64,000 nucleotides of DNA from Streptomyces sp. SID13031 (lineage in GTDB: Bacteria > Actinomycetota > Actinomycetes > Propionibacteriales > Kribbellaceae): assembly GCF_010548305.1 (NCBI RefSeq), contig NZ_JAAGLV010000002.1:558001-622000 (forward strand), given 5' to 3'. The position numbers and the translations under genes were made by a program. Position 1 is the stretch's first letter. Every line of letters begins with the position of its first letter. Below the pieces are notes generated by a model. It was not told the origin of the DNA, made no database searches, and worked only from the letters and a program-made list of their open reading frames with translations. Below are positions 1 to 9,180 of this stretch, in pieces.

Positions 1-150
1 GGCCTGACCAATGCCGAGATCGCCGAGAAGCTCGTGCTCTCGGTCCGCACAGTCGACCATCACGTCTCGGCCATCCTCAACCGTCTCAACGTCTCGACCC
101 GCCGCGAAGCAGCGGCCGCCACAGCCTGCGCAGAACGGACCGTCGCCTGA
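1..150 (+). CDS. LuxR-family regulator, C-terminal end only
   Basis: The window opens inside a reading frame that ends at the TGA at 148-150. Its 49 residues form a LuxR/GerE helix-turn-helix ([11 protein letters not shown], then [13 protein letters not shown]) and a short tail. This DNA-binding module normally ends a response regulator or a large LAL-type ATPase. The segment is almost identical in protein sequence to the end of the LAL regulator finishing at 7288, so the cut-off gene is probably a paralogue of it, but that rests on the HTH alone. Everything N-terminal lies outside the window. Confidence 0.85.
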   Translation, partial: GLTNAEIAEKLVLSVRTVDHHVSAILNRLNVSTRREAAAATACAERTVA

Positions 151-176
151 GTCGGCGACGGTCCGCGCTGGATCGT

Positions 177-1244
177 TCAGCCATCAGTTGCTAGGAGCAA
201 CCTTTGGACGTCGGTGCGGACTTCGGGGAGATGGGGATAGAAGGAGTCGCCCGGGCAGGCCGTCGCTGACCAGTTGCGGTGGCCCGCGATCGCCGGCACG
301 GTTCGCGTCGCACCGCTGATCGGGTTGACGTAGTTCACCTGGCCGAGCGGATCGACCCCCGTCGATCCGGCCAGCGCGGCCAGTACCCGGACCAGACTCG
401 CTCGGGCCGCCGGAGTCGGCAGCGAATCGGTGAAGTCACCGAGCAGCGAGACGCCGACGTTACCCGCGTTGAAGCCGCCGACATGGGCGCCGTTGCACAT
501 CCGCGGCCCGTCGCCGAGCCGTCCGTGGAAGATTGGCACCGGGTCCGGTCCGGAGTACCGGCCCTCGTAGACCGTGCCGTTCTGGTCGATCAGTAGGTGG
601 TATCCGATGTCGCCGAAGTCCTGGCTGACCGTGTGGAAGAAGTAGATCGCCCGGACGGTCGAGGGCGGGTCGGGGTCGAGGTTCGCCGTCACCGTGTGGT
701 GCACGGTGAGCGTCTGGACGCCGAAGTAGGCCTGCGGGAAGATCTCGCTGCCGTCCGGGGCGAACCGCAGCTCCTCGTCCGCACCCCACCCCGCCCGGCT
801 GACGAACCGGAAACCCCGCAGTTGCCTGCTCTCGGCCGGCTGCGCGACGATCGGGCCGTCGGTGGTGTTGATCGCGACCGTCTGGACGTCGACGGCTCCG
901 GGCGGCGGGGTCAGCTGGTAGCCGACGGCTCCGCCCGCCGGCAGGAGCGCAGTACGGCGGCCGCTGTTGGATGGATCGCCTGGCCTCAACGGCAGCCACG
1001 GACCCCAACCCGTCCGGACCCGCCGGAGCCGGAACGACCCGCCGAGCCGAGGGCCGCTCCAACTGACGCCGAGATGGCCGATCGGGAAGTCCGGCGTGGC
1101 GAGCAGCCGGCCGGTCCCGGAGAAGGCAGCGAGCGTCTCCGGGATGCCCGCCTCGGCCGGCGGCGCCCCGAACGCCGAACCGGGCGAGGACGCGGCGCCG
1201 GCAGCCCCGGCGGCGAGCAGCACTCGGCGACGTGTCATGGTCAT
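177..1244 (-). CDS. Secreted peptidoglycan recognition protein / N-acetylmuramoyl-L-alanine amidase
   Basis: A 355-residue exported protein. The N-terminus TRRRVLLAAGAAG is a twin-arginine (Tat) signal followed by a small-residue cleavage region. Residues about 30-140 form a poorly conserved region. Residues about 145-350 form an Amidase_2/PGRP domain, with VSRAGWGADE at its start, the zinc ligand motif HHT at 182-184, GYHLLIDQNGTVYEGR around 214-229, and AGHRNW (His322) plus TACPG (Cys330). All three expected zinc ligands are therefore present, so cleavage of the amide between N-acetylmuramate and the stem peptide is likely. The ATG at 1244 overlaps by one base (TGATG) the stop of the DUF3574 gene upstream, so the two are translationally coupled. 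A longer reading frame continues upstream but runs through that gene and is rejected. Confidence 0.9.
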   Translation of the reverse strand: MTMTRRRVLLAAGAAGAASSPGSAFGAPPAEAGIPETLAAFSGTGRLLATPDFPIGHLGVSWSGPRLGGSFRLRRVRTGWGPWLPLRPGDPSNSGRRTALLPAGGAVGYQLTPPPGAVDVQTVAINTTDGPIVAQPAESRQLRGFRFVSRAGWGADEELRFAPDGSEIFPQAYFGVQTLTVHHTVTANLDPDPPSTVRAIYFFHTVSQDFGDIGYHLLIDQNGTVYEGRYSGPDPVPIFHGRLGDGPRMCNGAHVGGFNAGNVGVSLLGDFTDSLPTPAARASLVRVLAALAGSTGVDPLGQVNYVNPISGATRTVPAIAGHRNWSATACPGDSFYPHLPEVRTDVQRLLLATDG

Positions 1245-1702
1245 CAGAACGAGACCAGGTCGCGGCTGTCCGCTCGCAACACCGACTCCTGCTCGAACAG
1301 CTTCTTGTACGACGCGCGGATCTCCTCGATCTCGCGGTTCGCCGTCTGATCGATGACCGGGTAGAGAAGGATCAGCACGAACGACCTCTCCTCGATCGGG
1401 CCGGTCGAGCCGAGGAACTGGCCCTTGCCGGTCAGCTGGGTCAGGCCGTCGGGGAAGCGGGGCGTGACGATCTGGTCGACGAACCGGTCGAACTGGGCCG
1501 GGCTCACCTGGCCTCTGGGTTTCTGCGACCCGAAGTACAGCTCGGTCCGGAGAAAGGTGGTGCCGGGCGCGCGGTGCAGGGCGGCGACCTCGCTGACCGC
1601 GCTGGTGGGCGGGCTGAGCTGCGAGTTGGCCGGAGCGGTGGTCAGGCCGACGGCGGCGACGAGCACTCCGCCGGCGAGCAACCGGGGAAGAAACTTGGGC
1701 AT
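1244..1702 (-). CDS. DUF3574 secreted protein
   Basis: A 152-residue protein. Residues 1-30 (MPKFLPRLLAGGVLVAAVGL and onward) are a Sec-type signal peptide. The mature part has the DUF3574 pattern, with TELYFGSQKP near the start, VTPRFPDGLTQLTGKGQ in the middle and a VILLYP strand followed by a helix. The biochemical role of this family is not known. The ATG at 1702 was preferred over an in-frame start at 1765 because the signal peptide begins there and AAAGGA lies about nine bases upstream. The gene precedes and overlaps the amidase gene, so a shared cell-wall setting is inferred from context only. Confidence 0.8.
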   Translation of the reverse strand: MPKFLPRLLAGGVLVAAVGLTTAPANSQLSPPTSAVSEVAALHRAPGTTFLRTELYFGSQKPRGQVSPAQFDRFVDQIVTPRFPDGLTQLTGKGQFLGSTGPIEERSFVLILLYPVIDQTANREIEEIRASYKKLFEQESVLRADSRDLVSF

Positions 1703-1823
1703 CTGACTGCATCCTTTGCATTCGTTGGTCTCGTAACCTTCCGCGACCACCCAGGTGCGGGACATCGGTAACCACTGCCTAAATCCCCACCACCCCTGCC
1801 CACTGATCGCTTAGGCTGACCAG

Positions 1824-4649
1824 ATGGCGGAGGGACATCTCCCCGTCCGGCTGTCCAGTTTCATTGGGCGGGAGTCCGAGCTGGCCGAGCTCGTGGATCT
1901 GGTCCGCAGGCACCGGCTGGTGACGCTGACCGGACCGGGAGGCGGCGGAAAGACCAGGCTGGCGTTGACGCTGGCCGATCGCCTGCGCCCGGCGTACGAC
2001 GACCGGGTCCGCTGGGCCGGGCTGGCCGACCTGACCGGACCAGCCGCTGTACTGTCCGCCGTCGCCGATGCGCTGGAGTTGCCCGAGGCAACCGAGCAGG
2101 CGATCACCGGAAGGCTGGCCGGACAGCCGATCCTGCTGGTGGTCGACAACTGTGAGCACCTGCTCGACCCGGTCGCGCGCCTGATCCGGCGCTTGCTGCG
2201 GGCCTGCCCCGAACTGACCGTGCTGGCGACCAGCCAGCAGCCGCTCGGCAATCCCGGCGAGCTCGTCTTCGCCGTACCGCCGCTGGGGGCCGAGGCCGGG
2301 ACGCTGTTCGTGGAACGCGCCCGCGCCGCGTCGTACGGGTTCGAGCAGACCGACGCGAACGCAGCCGACATCGCGCTGATCTGCCAACGGCTTGACGGTG
2401 TCCCGCTCGCGATCGAGCTGGCGGCCGCCTGGGTGCCCGCGTTGTCGCCGGCCCAGATCGCGCACCGACTGGATGACAGCCTACGCGTGCTGACCGGCGG
2501 TGATCGCGAGGCGATGCCGCGGCACCGAACCCTGCGCGGCGCGCTCGACTGGAGCTGGAACCTGCTGGCCGAGCCGGAGCAATCCCTGCTCGCCCAGCTA
2601 GCAGTCTTTCCCGGCGGCTTCACGGTCGACGCCGTCGAAGCGGTGGCCGATCTGGGCGAGGCGGATGTGCTGCATTCGCTGTCCCAGTTGGTGAATCGGT
2701 CGCTGGTGATGGTCCAGCAGGGCGACGAGGTGCGGTATCGGTTGCTGCAGACCGTTCGCCAGTACGCCGCGGAGCAGTTGGCCGGCGACACCGGGCCGGC
2801 GCGCCGTCAGGCGCAGTACGTGCTGGAGCTGACCGAGCAGGCAGCGGGCAAGCTGGAAGGCGAGGAGCAGCAGGAGTGGCTGGATCTGCTCGGTCTCGAA
2901 CGGCAGAACATCTGGGCTGCTCATCGGTGGTTCCTCCAGAGCGGTGAGGTCGAGTCCGTCGCCAGGCTGGCGGTCGGAGTCTGGTGGGCGTGCTACCTCC
3001 TCGGCCGATACGGCGAAGTGCGCGAGTGGCTCGAGGAGGTCCTCCGGCTGCCCGCGGAGTTGCCGATCACGGTGCGGGCCGAGGTGCTGGTCGCGGCCGG
3101 GACGCTGGCGCACCTGCAAGGCGACGCGGCGCACGCCGAACGACGGTTGCGCGCGGGCTTCGCGGCGTACCGGGAAGCTGGCGATCCTGCGGTCGAGGCG
3201 ATGGAGCTGCACTGGCTCGGTGGGGTGGCGATGCGCCGCGGGGAGTACGACGAAGCGCGGCGGATCGGGGAGCGGTGTCTGGAGCTCTGGCGCTCTATCG
3301 GCAACGAAGCGAAGTACTCCAGGGCCCTTGATTACCAGGGGATGCGGGAGCTGCTGGCAGGTGAGCTGGATCATGCCGAAGAGCTGGTTCGGGAGGCGCG
3401 GGCGCGGTACGACAACGATGGGGACAGTGAGGGGTTCGGCTGGGCGACGATGCTGCTGGGCGGCGTCGCGCACTATCGGGGTGAGCGGCAGGTCGCGCGG
3501 GCGTTGCTGACCGAGGCGCGCGAGCGGAGTGAGACGACTCGGCAGCTGACGACGCTGGCCTGGTCGTTGCAGTTGCTCGGCGCTGAGGCGTTGCGGGACC
3601 GGGAGCTCGATGAGGCCGACCGGTTGCTCGACCAGAGTCTGCGGCTGCACAACGACGCCGGGAATCGGTGGCGGGTTGCGAGTTCGCTCGAGGGGCTCGC
3701 TGGTGTGGCGGTTGCCCGGTCGGAGGTTCAGCGGGCGGTTCGGTTGGTGGCGCACGCGGCGCTGATCCGCGAGCGGCTCGGCGTACCGGTTCCGGCGGTC
3801 GAGCGAGCTGACGTGTCGGCGGTGATCGAGGCAGCGCGCGAGGCGGTACCGCCGGCGGAGTACCGGGGGTTCTGGGCGGAGGGGGAGATGGTCACCCTGG
3901 AGAAGCTGCTCGGTGAGGAGCCGACCGCACGCCCGGCGGCCGCACCGCTGACGATCGCTGAGTCGCGGGTGGAGCCGTTGCGGATCGTCGCGCTCGGCGG
4001 TTCCGAAGTACGGCGGAACGAGGCCGTGCTGGACGCTGCCGACTGGGGGTATGCGAAGCCGCGCGAGCTGTTCTTCTACCTGCTGGGGTCGGGACCGGTC
4101 CGCAAGGACCAGATCGGCGCCGAGCTCTGGCCGGACGCCTCGGCGACCTCCCTTCGCAACAGCTTCCACAGCTGCCTGCACCAGCTCCGGCGGACGCTCG
4201 GCCGGCCGGACTGGGTGACGTTCCGGCGCGGGCGGTACGAGTTCAACCACTCGCTGGACCACACGTACGACGTCACAACCTTCGAAACCACCACCGACCT
4301 GCAGCAGGCCATCGACCTGTACCAGGGCGAATACCTAGCCGACCTCGGCGGCTCCCTCTGGATCGAAACCCGCCGCCAATCCCTCCACCAACGCTTCGAA
4401 CAGGCCTTGTTCCAGCTGGCCCAAACTCACACCTCCGCAGGACACACTGCGGAAGCCATCACCCTCTACGAACTGGCCATCACCCACGACCCCCTCCTGG
4501 AATCCGCCCACCGAGCCCTGATCGAACTCCACCTCACCGCCGGCAACAGAGCCCAAGCAGTCCGCCAGTACAACCTCCTAGCCACCCACCTGGCCGACGA
4601 GCTCGACACGGTTCCGTCCGCTCAGACGACCGCACTGATCCGTCCCTAG
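1824..4649 (+). CDS. AfsR-like STAND ATPase regulator with C-terminal winged helix and BTAD
   Basis: A 941-residue regulator. The N-terminus (SFIGRESELAELVDLV) leads into an NB-ARC type ATPase with Walker A GPGGGGKT near residue 40 and a Walker B-like LLVVDNCEHL near 108. A long helical, TPR-like region spans about 330-660. The C-terminal 230 residues hold an OmpR-type winged helix (LRIVALGGSEVRR, then QIGAELWPDASA) and a bacterial transcriptional activator domain (TTFETTTDLQQAIDLYQGEYL and onward). AfsR and most SARPs carry the DNA-binding and BTAD part at the N-terminus, so the order here is reversed. The ATG has no clear ribosome-binding site; TAGGCT ends six bases before it, which suggests a leaderless transcript. 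A target-gene activator role is inferred from the family. Confidence 0.85.
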   Translation: MAEGHLPVRLSSFIGRESELAELVDLVRRHRLVTLTGPGGGGKTRLALTLADRLRPAYDDRVRWAGLADLTGPAAVLSAVADALELPEATEQAITGRLAGQPILLVVDNCEHLLDPVARLIRRLLRACPELTVLATSQQPLGNPGELVFAVPPLGAEAGTLFVERARAASYGFEQTDANAADIALICQRLDGVPLAIELAAAWVPALSPAQIAHRLDDSLRVLTGGDREAMPRHRTLRGALDWSWNLLAEPEQSLLAQLAVFPGGFTVDAVEAVADLGEADVLHSLSQLVNRSLVMVQQGDEVRYRLLQTVRQYAAEQLAGDTGPARRQAQYVLELTEQAAGKLEGEEQQEWLDLLGLERQNIWAAHRWFLQSGEVESVARLAVGVWWACYLLGRYGEVREWLEEVLRLPAELPITVRAEVLVAAGTLAHLQGDAAHAERRLRAGFAAYREAGDPAVEAMELHWLGGVAMRRGEYDEARRIGERCLELWRSIGNEAKYSRALDYQGMRELLAGELDHAEELVREARARYDNDGDSEGFGWATMLLGGVAHYRGERQVARALLTEARERSETTRQLTTLAWSLQLLGAEALRDRELDEADRLLDQSLRLHNDAGNRWRVASSLEGLAGVAVARSEVQRAVRLVAHAALIRERLGVPVPAVERADVSAVIEAAREAVPPAEYRGFWAEGEMVTLEKLLGEEPTARPAAAPLTIAESRVEPLRIVALGGSEVRRNEAVLDAADWGYAKPRELFFYLLGSGPVRKDQIGAELWPDASATSLRNSFHSCLHQLRRTLGRPDWVTFRRGRYEFNHSLDHTYDVTTFETTTDLQQAIDLYQGEYLADLGGSLWIETRRQSLHQRFEQALFQLAQTHTSAGHTAEAITLYELAITHDPLLESAHRALIELHLTAGNRAQAVRQYNLLATHLADELDTVPSAQTTALIRP

Positions 4650-4717
4650 CAGTTCCCACAGCAGTGCCCTGGAGGGTTTGGGGTGGGGAAGATTGTTCGC
4701 GAGGTGGAGGTAGTGGC

Positions 4718-7288
4718 GTGGGGGACGTTCGGGGGCGGCTGTGGGAGCGGGATCAGGCGGTGGGGGAGCTGCTGGGTGCTGTTGGTGATGTGCGGGCTGG
4801 TACGGGGTCGCTCGTACTGGTGACGGGGGAGGCTGGGGTCGGGAAGACGAGTGTGGTGCGGGAGGTGCTCGGGCGGCTGGAGGGGGACGTCCGGGTACTG
4901 CGGGGTGCGTGTGACGACATGTTGGCGCCGCCGCCGTTGCAGCCGTTGCGGGATGCCGTCCGCGGGTCAGGTGGCCCGCTGGACAAGGCGCTCGCCCAGG
5001 ACGACAACGGCTTGCTGTTCGAGGCGATCGTCGCGGAGTTCAGTACGCCGGAACCGACCGTGCTCGTGATCGAGGACGTCCACTGGGCCGACGACTCGAC
5101 GCTGGACCTGCTCCGGTACCTGGCGCGCCGGCTGCAACGGGTCCCGGCCGTCGTCGTACTGACCTATCGCGCCGACGAGATCGACCCCCGCCACCCGCTG
5201 CGCGCACTCCTCGGTGCGCTGACCGACGTCCGGGTACGCCGGGTCGCCCTCGAACCGCTGTCGGTGGACGCGGTCAAGGCGATCGCCGGCGACTCCGGGC
5301 GAGACGGTGGCGAGCTGTTCCGGCTGACGGGTGGCAACCCGTTCTACCTGACCGAGGCACTCGCCGGGCCGGCGGACGCAGTACCGGCGACCGTGGTCGA
5401 CGCGACGCTCGCGCGCCTGCACACGCTCGATCCGGAGAGCATGACCGTGGTCGAGCTGCTGTCCGTGATCCCGACGCCGGTCGCGCTCAACCACCTCGAT
5501 CCGCTGGTGCAGGGGCGGCTCGACGCGGTCACGCGAGCCGAGCAGCGCGGCGTACTGGAGAGCGACGAGGACGGTGTCCGCTTCCGGCACGAGCTGGCCC
5601 GGCGGGCGGTCGAGCAGTCGTTGCCGGCGATCCGGCGACGAGCGCTGAACGCGGCGATCGTCAAGCTGATCCTGGGCTGCGACATCGGCAGCGAGCTGTA
5701 CGCCCTCGTCCACCACGCGGTCAAAGCCGGTGATGTGGAGACGATCGTCCGCTACGCCCCGGAGGCCGCAGCCAAGGCGACTGAGGCCGGCTCCCACCGG
5801 CAGGCGCTGGCACACTACGAGGCCGTCATCCCGTACGCCGACCAGCTACCGGCGGGCGATCGTGCGTCAGTACTGGCCGGGTTCGCGTGGGAGCTCCACA
5901 TCGCTCATCGCTTCCCGGAGGCCATCGAGCGTTGCCGGGAAGCGGTGGCGCTGTTCGAGCAACTGGCCGACCAGGTACCGCTCACCGAGTCGCTGATCCA
6001 GCTGTCCCGGCACTGCTACCTGGCCGGCGAGACCGACGCCGCGCTGGCCGCCGTGGACCGCGCTCTCACAGTTGCCCAGGGCAACGAAGAGGTGTTGCCG
6101 GCCGCGATCGGCTGTCACGCGATGATGCTGGTACTGACCGGCTCACCGGCGGCGGCGATTCCGGCCCTGGAGCAGGCGCACGCTCTCGCGCTGCTGGCCG
6201 GCCGGACCGATCTCGCCGCGCTCTGCCTCAACTACGTCGGCCTCGCCTGGTGCGACCTCGACCAGCCGGGTGGGCTGGAGAACCTCAGGATCAGCATCGA
6301 CGCCGCGCTGGCGACCGGCGACTACGAGGCGGTCGCCCGCGGGTACACGAATCTCGTCGAGATGCTCTACCGGGCAAGGCGCTGGGACGAGTTGGAGGAG
6401 ACGGTCGCGGCCGGGCTGGAGTTCACCCGGGAGCGCGGCTTCGGCTCGCACATCTACAACCTGGAGACCCACCGCGCGCTGCTGACGATGCGCCGTGGCG
6501 ACCTCGCGGACGCTGCGGCACACCTGCGCTGGCTGATCGACACGGTCGAGGAGCCCGGCATGCTGTCGGTCCTCAGCGCGTCCAGCCTCGGCCGGGTGCT
6601 GGCGCGGCAGGGCGACACCGGCGCGGAGCAACTGCTGTCCGATGCCTGGGAGGAGGCTCTACAACAGCGCTCGGTACTGGGCCTCGCGTACGCCGCGACC
6701 GGGTATGTCGAATGGGCCTGGCTCAACGACCGTGCTGACATCGCCCGAACGGTCGGTGCGGAGTTCAGCGCCGAGTCGCTCACGACCCCGGCGTACCGGG
6801 AGTTGGCGCGGTATCTGTCGCTGGCGGAAGCGGCCGCCGGCTGGGATGGCAGCTGCAACGGGTTGAGTCACACAGACCCTTGGGAGGACACGCCGTACGA
6901 GAGTGCGCTGGCGCAGGCGGAGTCGGGTGATCGCGACCGGATGCTCGAGTCGCTGCAAACCCTGCTCCACCTCGGCGCGGCACCGGCGGCGGCGCTGGTC
7001 CGGTGCCGGCTCAAGGAGCTGGGGGTTGCGCGGATCCCACGCGGCATCCAGGCAAGCTCCCGGAACAACCCAGCCGGCCTGACAGACCGCCAACTGGACG
7101 TCCTGATCCACCTCACCGAAGGCCTGACCAACGCCGAAATCGCCGAGAAACTGGTCGTCTCCGTCCGCACGGTCGACCACCACGTCTCAGCCATCCTCTC
7201 CCGCCTCAACGCCCGAACCCGCCGCGAAGCAGCCCGAACCGCCAAATCCCTAAACCTAACCCCAAGCCCCCACCGCCAACCCGCCTAA
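4718..7288 (+). CDS. LAL-type LuxR regulator with AAA ATPase domain
   Basis: An 856-residue regulator. GRLWERDQAVGELLGAVGDV is followed by Walker A GEAGVGKTS and a Walker B region VLVIEDVHWADDSTLDLLRYL. A TPR-like helical middle follows, and the last 70 residues are a LuxR helix-turn-helix ([26 protein letters not shown]). Members sense an unknown ligand through the ATPase/TPR part and activate transcription. I chose the GTG at 4718, because GAGGTGGAGG ends eight bases upstream and the conserved domain starts straight after. An ATG at 4664 would add 18 glycine-rich residues lacking family similarity. The helix-turn-helix is nearly identical to the fragment ending at 150. Confidence 0.87.
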   Translation: MGDVRGRLWERDQAVGELLGAVGDVRAGTGSLVLVTGEAGVGKTSVVREVLGRLEGDVRVLRGACDDMLAPPPLQPLRDAVRGSGGPLDKALAQDDNGLLFEAIVAEFSTPEPTVLVIEDVHWADDSTLDLLRYLARRLQRVPAVVVLTYRADEIDPRHPLRALLGALTDVRVRRVALEPLSVDAVKAIAGDSGRDGGELFRLTGGNPFYLTEALAGPADAVPATVVDATLARLHTLDPESMTVVELLSVIPTPVALNHLDPLVQGRLDAVTRAEQRGVLESDEDGVRFRHELARRAVEQSLPAIRRRALNAAIVKLILGCDIGSELYALVHHAVKAGDVETIVRYAPEAAAKATEAGSHRQALAHYEAVIPYADQLPAGDRASVLAGFAWELHIAHRFPEAIERCREAVALFEQLADQVPLTESLIQLSRHCYLAGETDAALAAVDRALTVAQGNEEVLPAAIGCHAMMLVLTGSPAAAIPALEQAHALALLAGRTDLAALCLNYVGLAWCDLDQPGGLENLRISIDAALATGDYEAVARGYTNLVEMLYRARRWDELEETVAAGLEFTRERGFGSHIYNLETHRALLTMRRGDLADAAAHLRWLIDTVEEPGMLSVLSASSLGRVLARQGDTGAEQLLSDAWEEALQQRSVLGLAYAATGYVEWAWLNDRADIARTVGAEFSAESLTTPAYRELARYLSLAEAAAGWDGSCNGLSHTDPWEDTPYESALAQAESGDRDRMLESLQTLLHLGAAPAAALVRCRLKELGVARIPRGIQASSRNNPAGLTDRQLDVLIHLTEGLTNAEIAEKLVVSVRTVDHHVSAILSRLNARTRREAARTAKSLNLTPSPHRQPA

Positions 7289-7353
7289 CCATCCGCCCCT
7301 GACCTACCCGCGCCTTGACCTCCCCGCGCATGAGGCCTGCCTTCCGGGAACGG

Positions 7354-7401
7354 CCGAACCTCAGCGGCAGCCGGCCTTGGCCGGTTGCCGCTGAGGTTCG
7401 G
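7354..7401. terminator. Bidirectional terminator hairpin
   Basis: Arms 7354-7376 and 7379-7401 (23 bases each) are inverted copies with a single G/T wobble and a two-base gap. They sit between the convergent ends of the LAL regulator (7288) and the FAD oxidase (7410). There is no strong T-run on either side, as is common in GC-rich actinobacteria. Both strands would form the same stem, so it can serve both genes. Confidence 0.8.
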
Positions 7402-7409
7402 AGTATTGG

Positions 7410-8771
7410 TCAGACGATCGGGTGGTTGCCCCGGATGACCGCCTGCGGGTCGACGCGTTGCTTGACCGCTCGCAGCCGGTCCCGCACCTCGGGCGCGAAG
7501 ATGTCGGCGAGTGGCTCACCGGAGGCGAAGTTCAGCAGCGTCCGACCGGAGATCCAGGGCGCCAGCTTCGCCTTCACACCCTCGATCGCGGCGGCGACCG
7601 CCCCGGCCAGCTCAGGGACCGGCACGATGCCACCGAAGAGCAACAGATAAGGCTCCTCGAAGGACCCAGCCGCCCCATGCCCTTCATCCGCACGGGCGAA
7701 CGCGCCACTCAAGTGACGGATCTCGAAGAGGAACAGCGGCGACGCGCTCCCCGGCGCGGTAACCTCGAGCAGCGCGTCCAGCGCCTCCTCGTCAAAGGAG
7801 TTCAGCAGCACCGACTTGAGCAGACCAGGAGTGGGGTCGTCCGGCTCCTGCGCGATCGTCCCCACCGCGCTGAGCGGCACCGACGCCAGCCCGTCGTCGA
7901 GCGGCTCGGCGATCGCCCGCAGCGGGGTGAGCAGCTTCTCCGCCTCCTCCTCGTTCCCGAGGTACACCGCGTCGACCGCCGTCACCCACTTGCCCCGCAG
8001 CGGCTCGGGCACGAAGGGCAGATCGGGCAGGTTCAGCAGCCAGGCCCACAGCGTCAGCTCATCGGGAGCATTCGCGGTGATCTCGGTGAACGCCCGCAGT
8101 ACGTCGCGAGCGTGTTCGACCGGCCAGACCATCCGCCCGCCGTAGATCTGCGGCGCGAGCACCAGTTCCAGCTCAGCCGAGACGATGATGCCGAACTCGC
8201 CGCCACCGCCACGAAGCGCCCAGAACAGCTCCGGATCCGCCTCCCGGGTGACCCGCTGCTGATACCCATCGGCATTGACCAACTCGAACGCCCGGACCGT
8301 GTTCGCCGCCTGCCCGTACTTCCGGCCGAACCAGCTCAGCCCGCCACCAAGCGCATACCCGACGACAGTCGTGTCCCCGTTGCTGCCCGGCAGACTGCTC
8401 AGACCTGTACCAGTGAGCGCGGCGTTGAGATCCCGCCACCGGACACCCGCCCCGACCCGTACTACGCCTTCGGCGAGGTCCACGTCGATCGAGGTGAGAT
8501 CGCCCGTCCGCAGCAGGATCGTCCCGTTGATGGCGTCCGTCGCACCGTGCCCACCCGGCTGCGCGGCAACGGCGTACTCATGTTCGCGCGCGAACCGGAT
8601 CGTCGCGGCGATGTCGTCCGCGTCGGTGACGTGCACGATCGTGGCCGGCCGCTGGTCCACCAGCAGGTGCCAGGCGCTGCGCTCGGCATCCCAGTCCGGA
8701 TCGTCGGCCCCGACGACCCGGCCGTCGACCAGTTTGCGCAGCTTCTCCACCTGCGCCGCTGAGAGCGTCAT
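7410..8771 (-). CDS. FAD-linked oxidase, berberine-bridge (BBE-like) family
   Basis: A 453-residue flavoenzyme. The FAD_binding_4 domain carries AAQPGGHGATDA, where His75 is the expected 8-alpha covalent FAD attachment site, and GYALGGGLSWFGRKYG. The second covalent site of bicovalent members, a Cys in the segment before GYALGGG, is absent; the sequence there is GSNGDTTVV, so a mono-covalent flavin is predicted. The C-terminus ends with RLRAVKQRVDPQAVIRGNHPIV, a BBE motif. Such enzymes oxidise alcohols, sugars or secondary metabolites with oxygen; the substrate is unknown. AGGGGG lies eight bases before the ATG. No signal peptide is visible, so it is probably cytosolic. Confidence 0.88.
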   Translation of the reverse strand: MTLSAAQVEKLRKLVDGRVVGADDPDWDAERSAWHLLVDQRPATIVHVTDADDIAATIRFAREHEYAVAAQPGGHGATDAINGTILLRTGDLTSIDVDLAEGVVRVGAGVRWRDLNAALTGTGLSSLPGSNGDTTVVGYALGGGLSWFGRKYGQAANTVRAFELVNADGYQQRVTREADPELFWALRGGGGEFGIIVSAELELVLAPQIYGGRMVWPVEHARDVLRAFTEITANAPDELTLWAWLLNLPDLPFVPEPLRGKWVTAVDAVYLGNEEEAEKLLTPLRAIAEPLDDGLASVPLSAVGTIAQEPDDPTPGLLKSVLLNSFDEEALDALLEVTAPGSASPLFLFEIRHLSGAFARADEGHGAAGSFEEPYLLLFGGIVPVPELAGAVAAAIEGVKAKLAPWISGRTLLNFASGEPLADIFAPEVRDRLRAVKQRVDPQAVIRGNHPIV

Positions 8772-8896
8772 TCAGTTTCCCCCTGGAAAGAATCGATCCG
8801 GGCTCCAGACGGAACCCGGCGACTCTTTTGTACGGCGAACTGCCACCCCGGCTCATCGGCAAGACCTGCCCATATCAAGCCGCCAACCCACCTACA

Positions 8897-9072
8897 TCAG
8901 GCCGCGGGGTAGCGCCAGCTCTGGTCGGCCTGGAGCCAGCCGGGGTAGCGCAGCGGCGTGCGGCTGACCTCGTCCAGCTCCACGGCGGTACCCCCGCCCC
9001 ACCGAAGGACATGGCGCCCAGAGCGATCCGGGACACGTAGAGCCCGGTCGCACCGAGCTGAGCGAACTTCAT
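8897..9072 (-). pseudogene. Aldo/keto reductase remnant (internal deletion plus frame change)
   Basis: The first 26 codons (MKFAQLGATGLYVSRIALGAMSFGG) are a textbook aldo/keto reductase N-terminus with a good ribosome-binding site (AAAGGA). The sequence then changes frame and, in the second frame, ends as ELDEVSRTPLRYPGWLQADQ and a few more residues to TGA at 8897. That resembles the usual C-terminus of these enzymes (LDEVSALPPEYPGW type). About 250-300 codons of the barrel, including the catalytic Tyr and Lys, are missing. The simplest reading is one internal deletion joining both ends out of frame. It faces away from the broken AraC gene at 9181. Confidence 0.7.
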
Positions 9073-9180
9073 CGAAGTCTTCCTTTCGTAGTCTGATCAC
9101 CACGCTAGGAGGATGACGGGGGATACTCCATGAGTAGACGTCCGGACTACTTGATCGATCGTCTGAGAGGAGTCATCGGG

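Noticed and set aside
2598..4262. 554-codon antisense frame in the AfsR-like gene
   Set aside because: Shadow frame rich in Arg, Pro and Gln; the sense strand encodes conserved domains.
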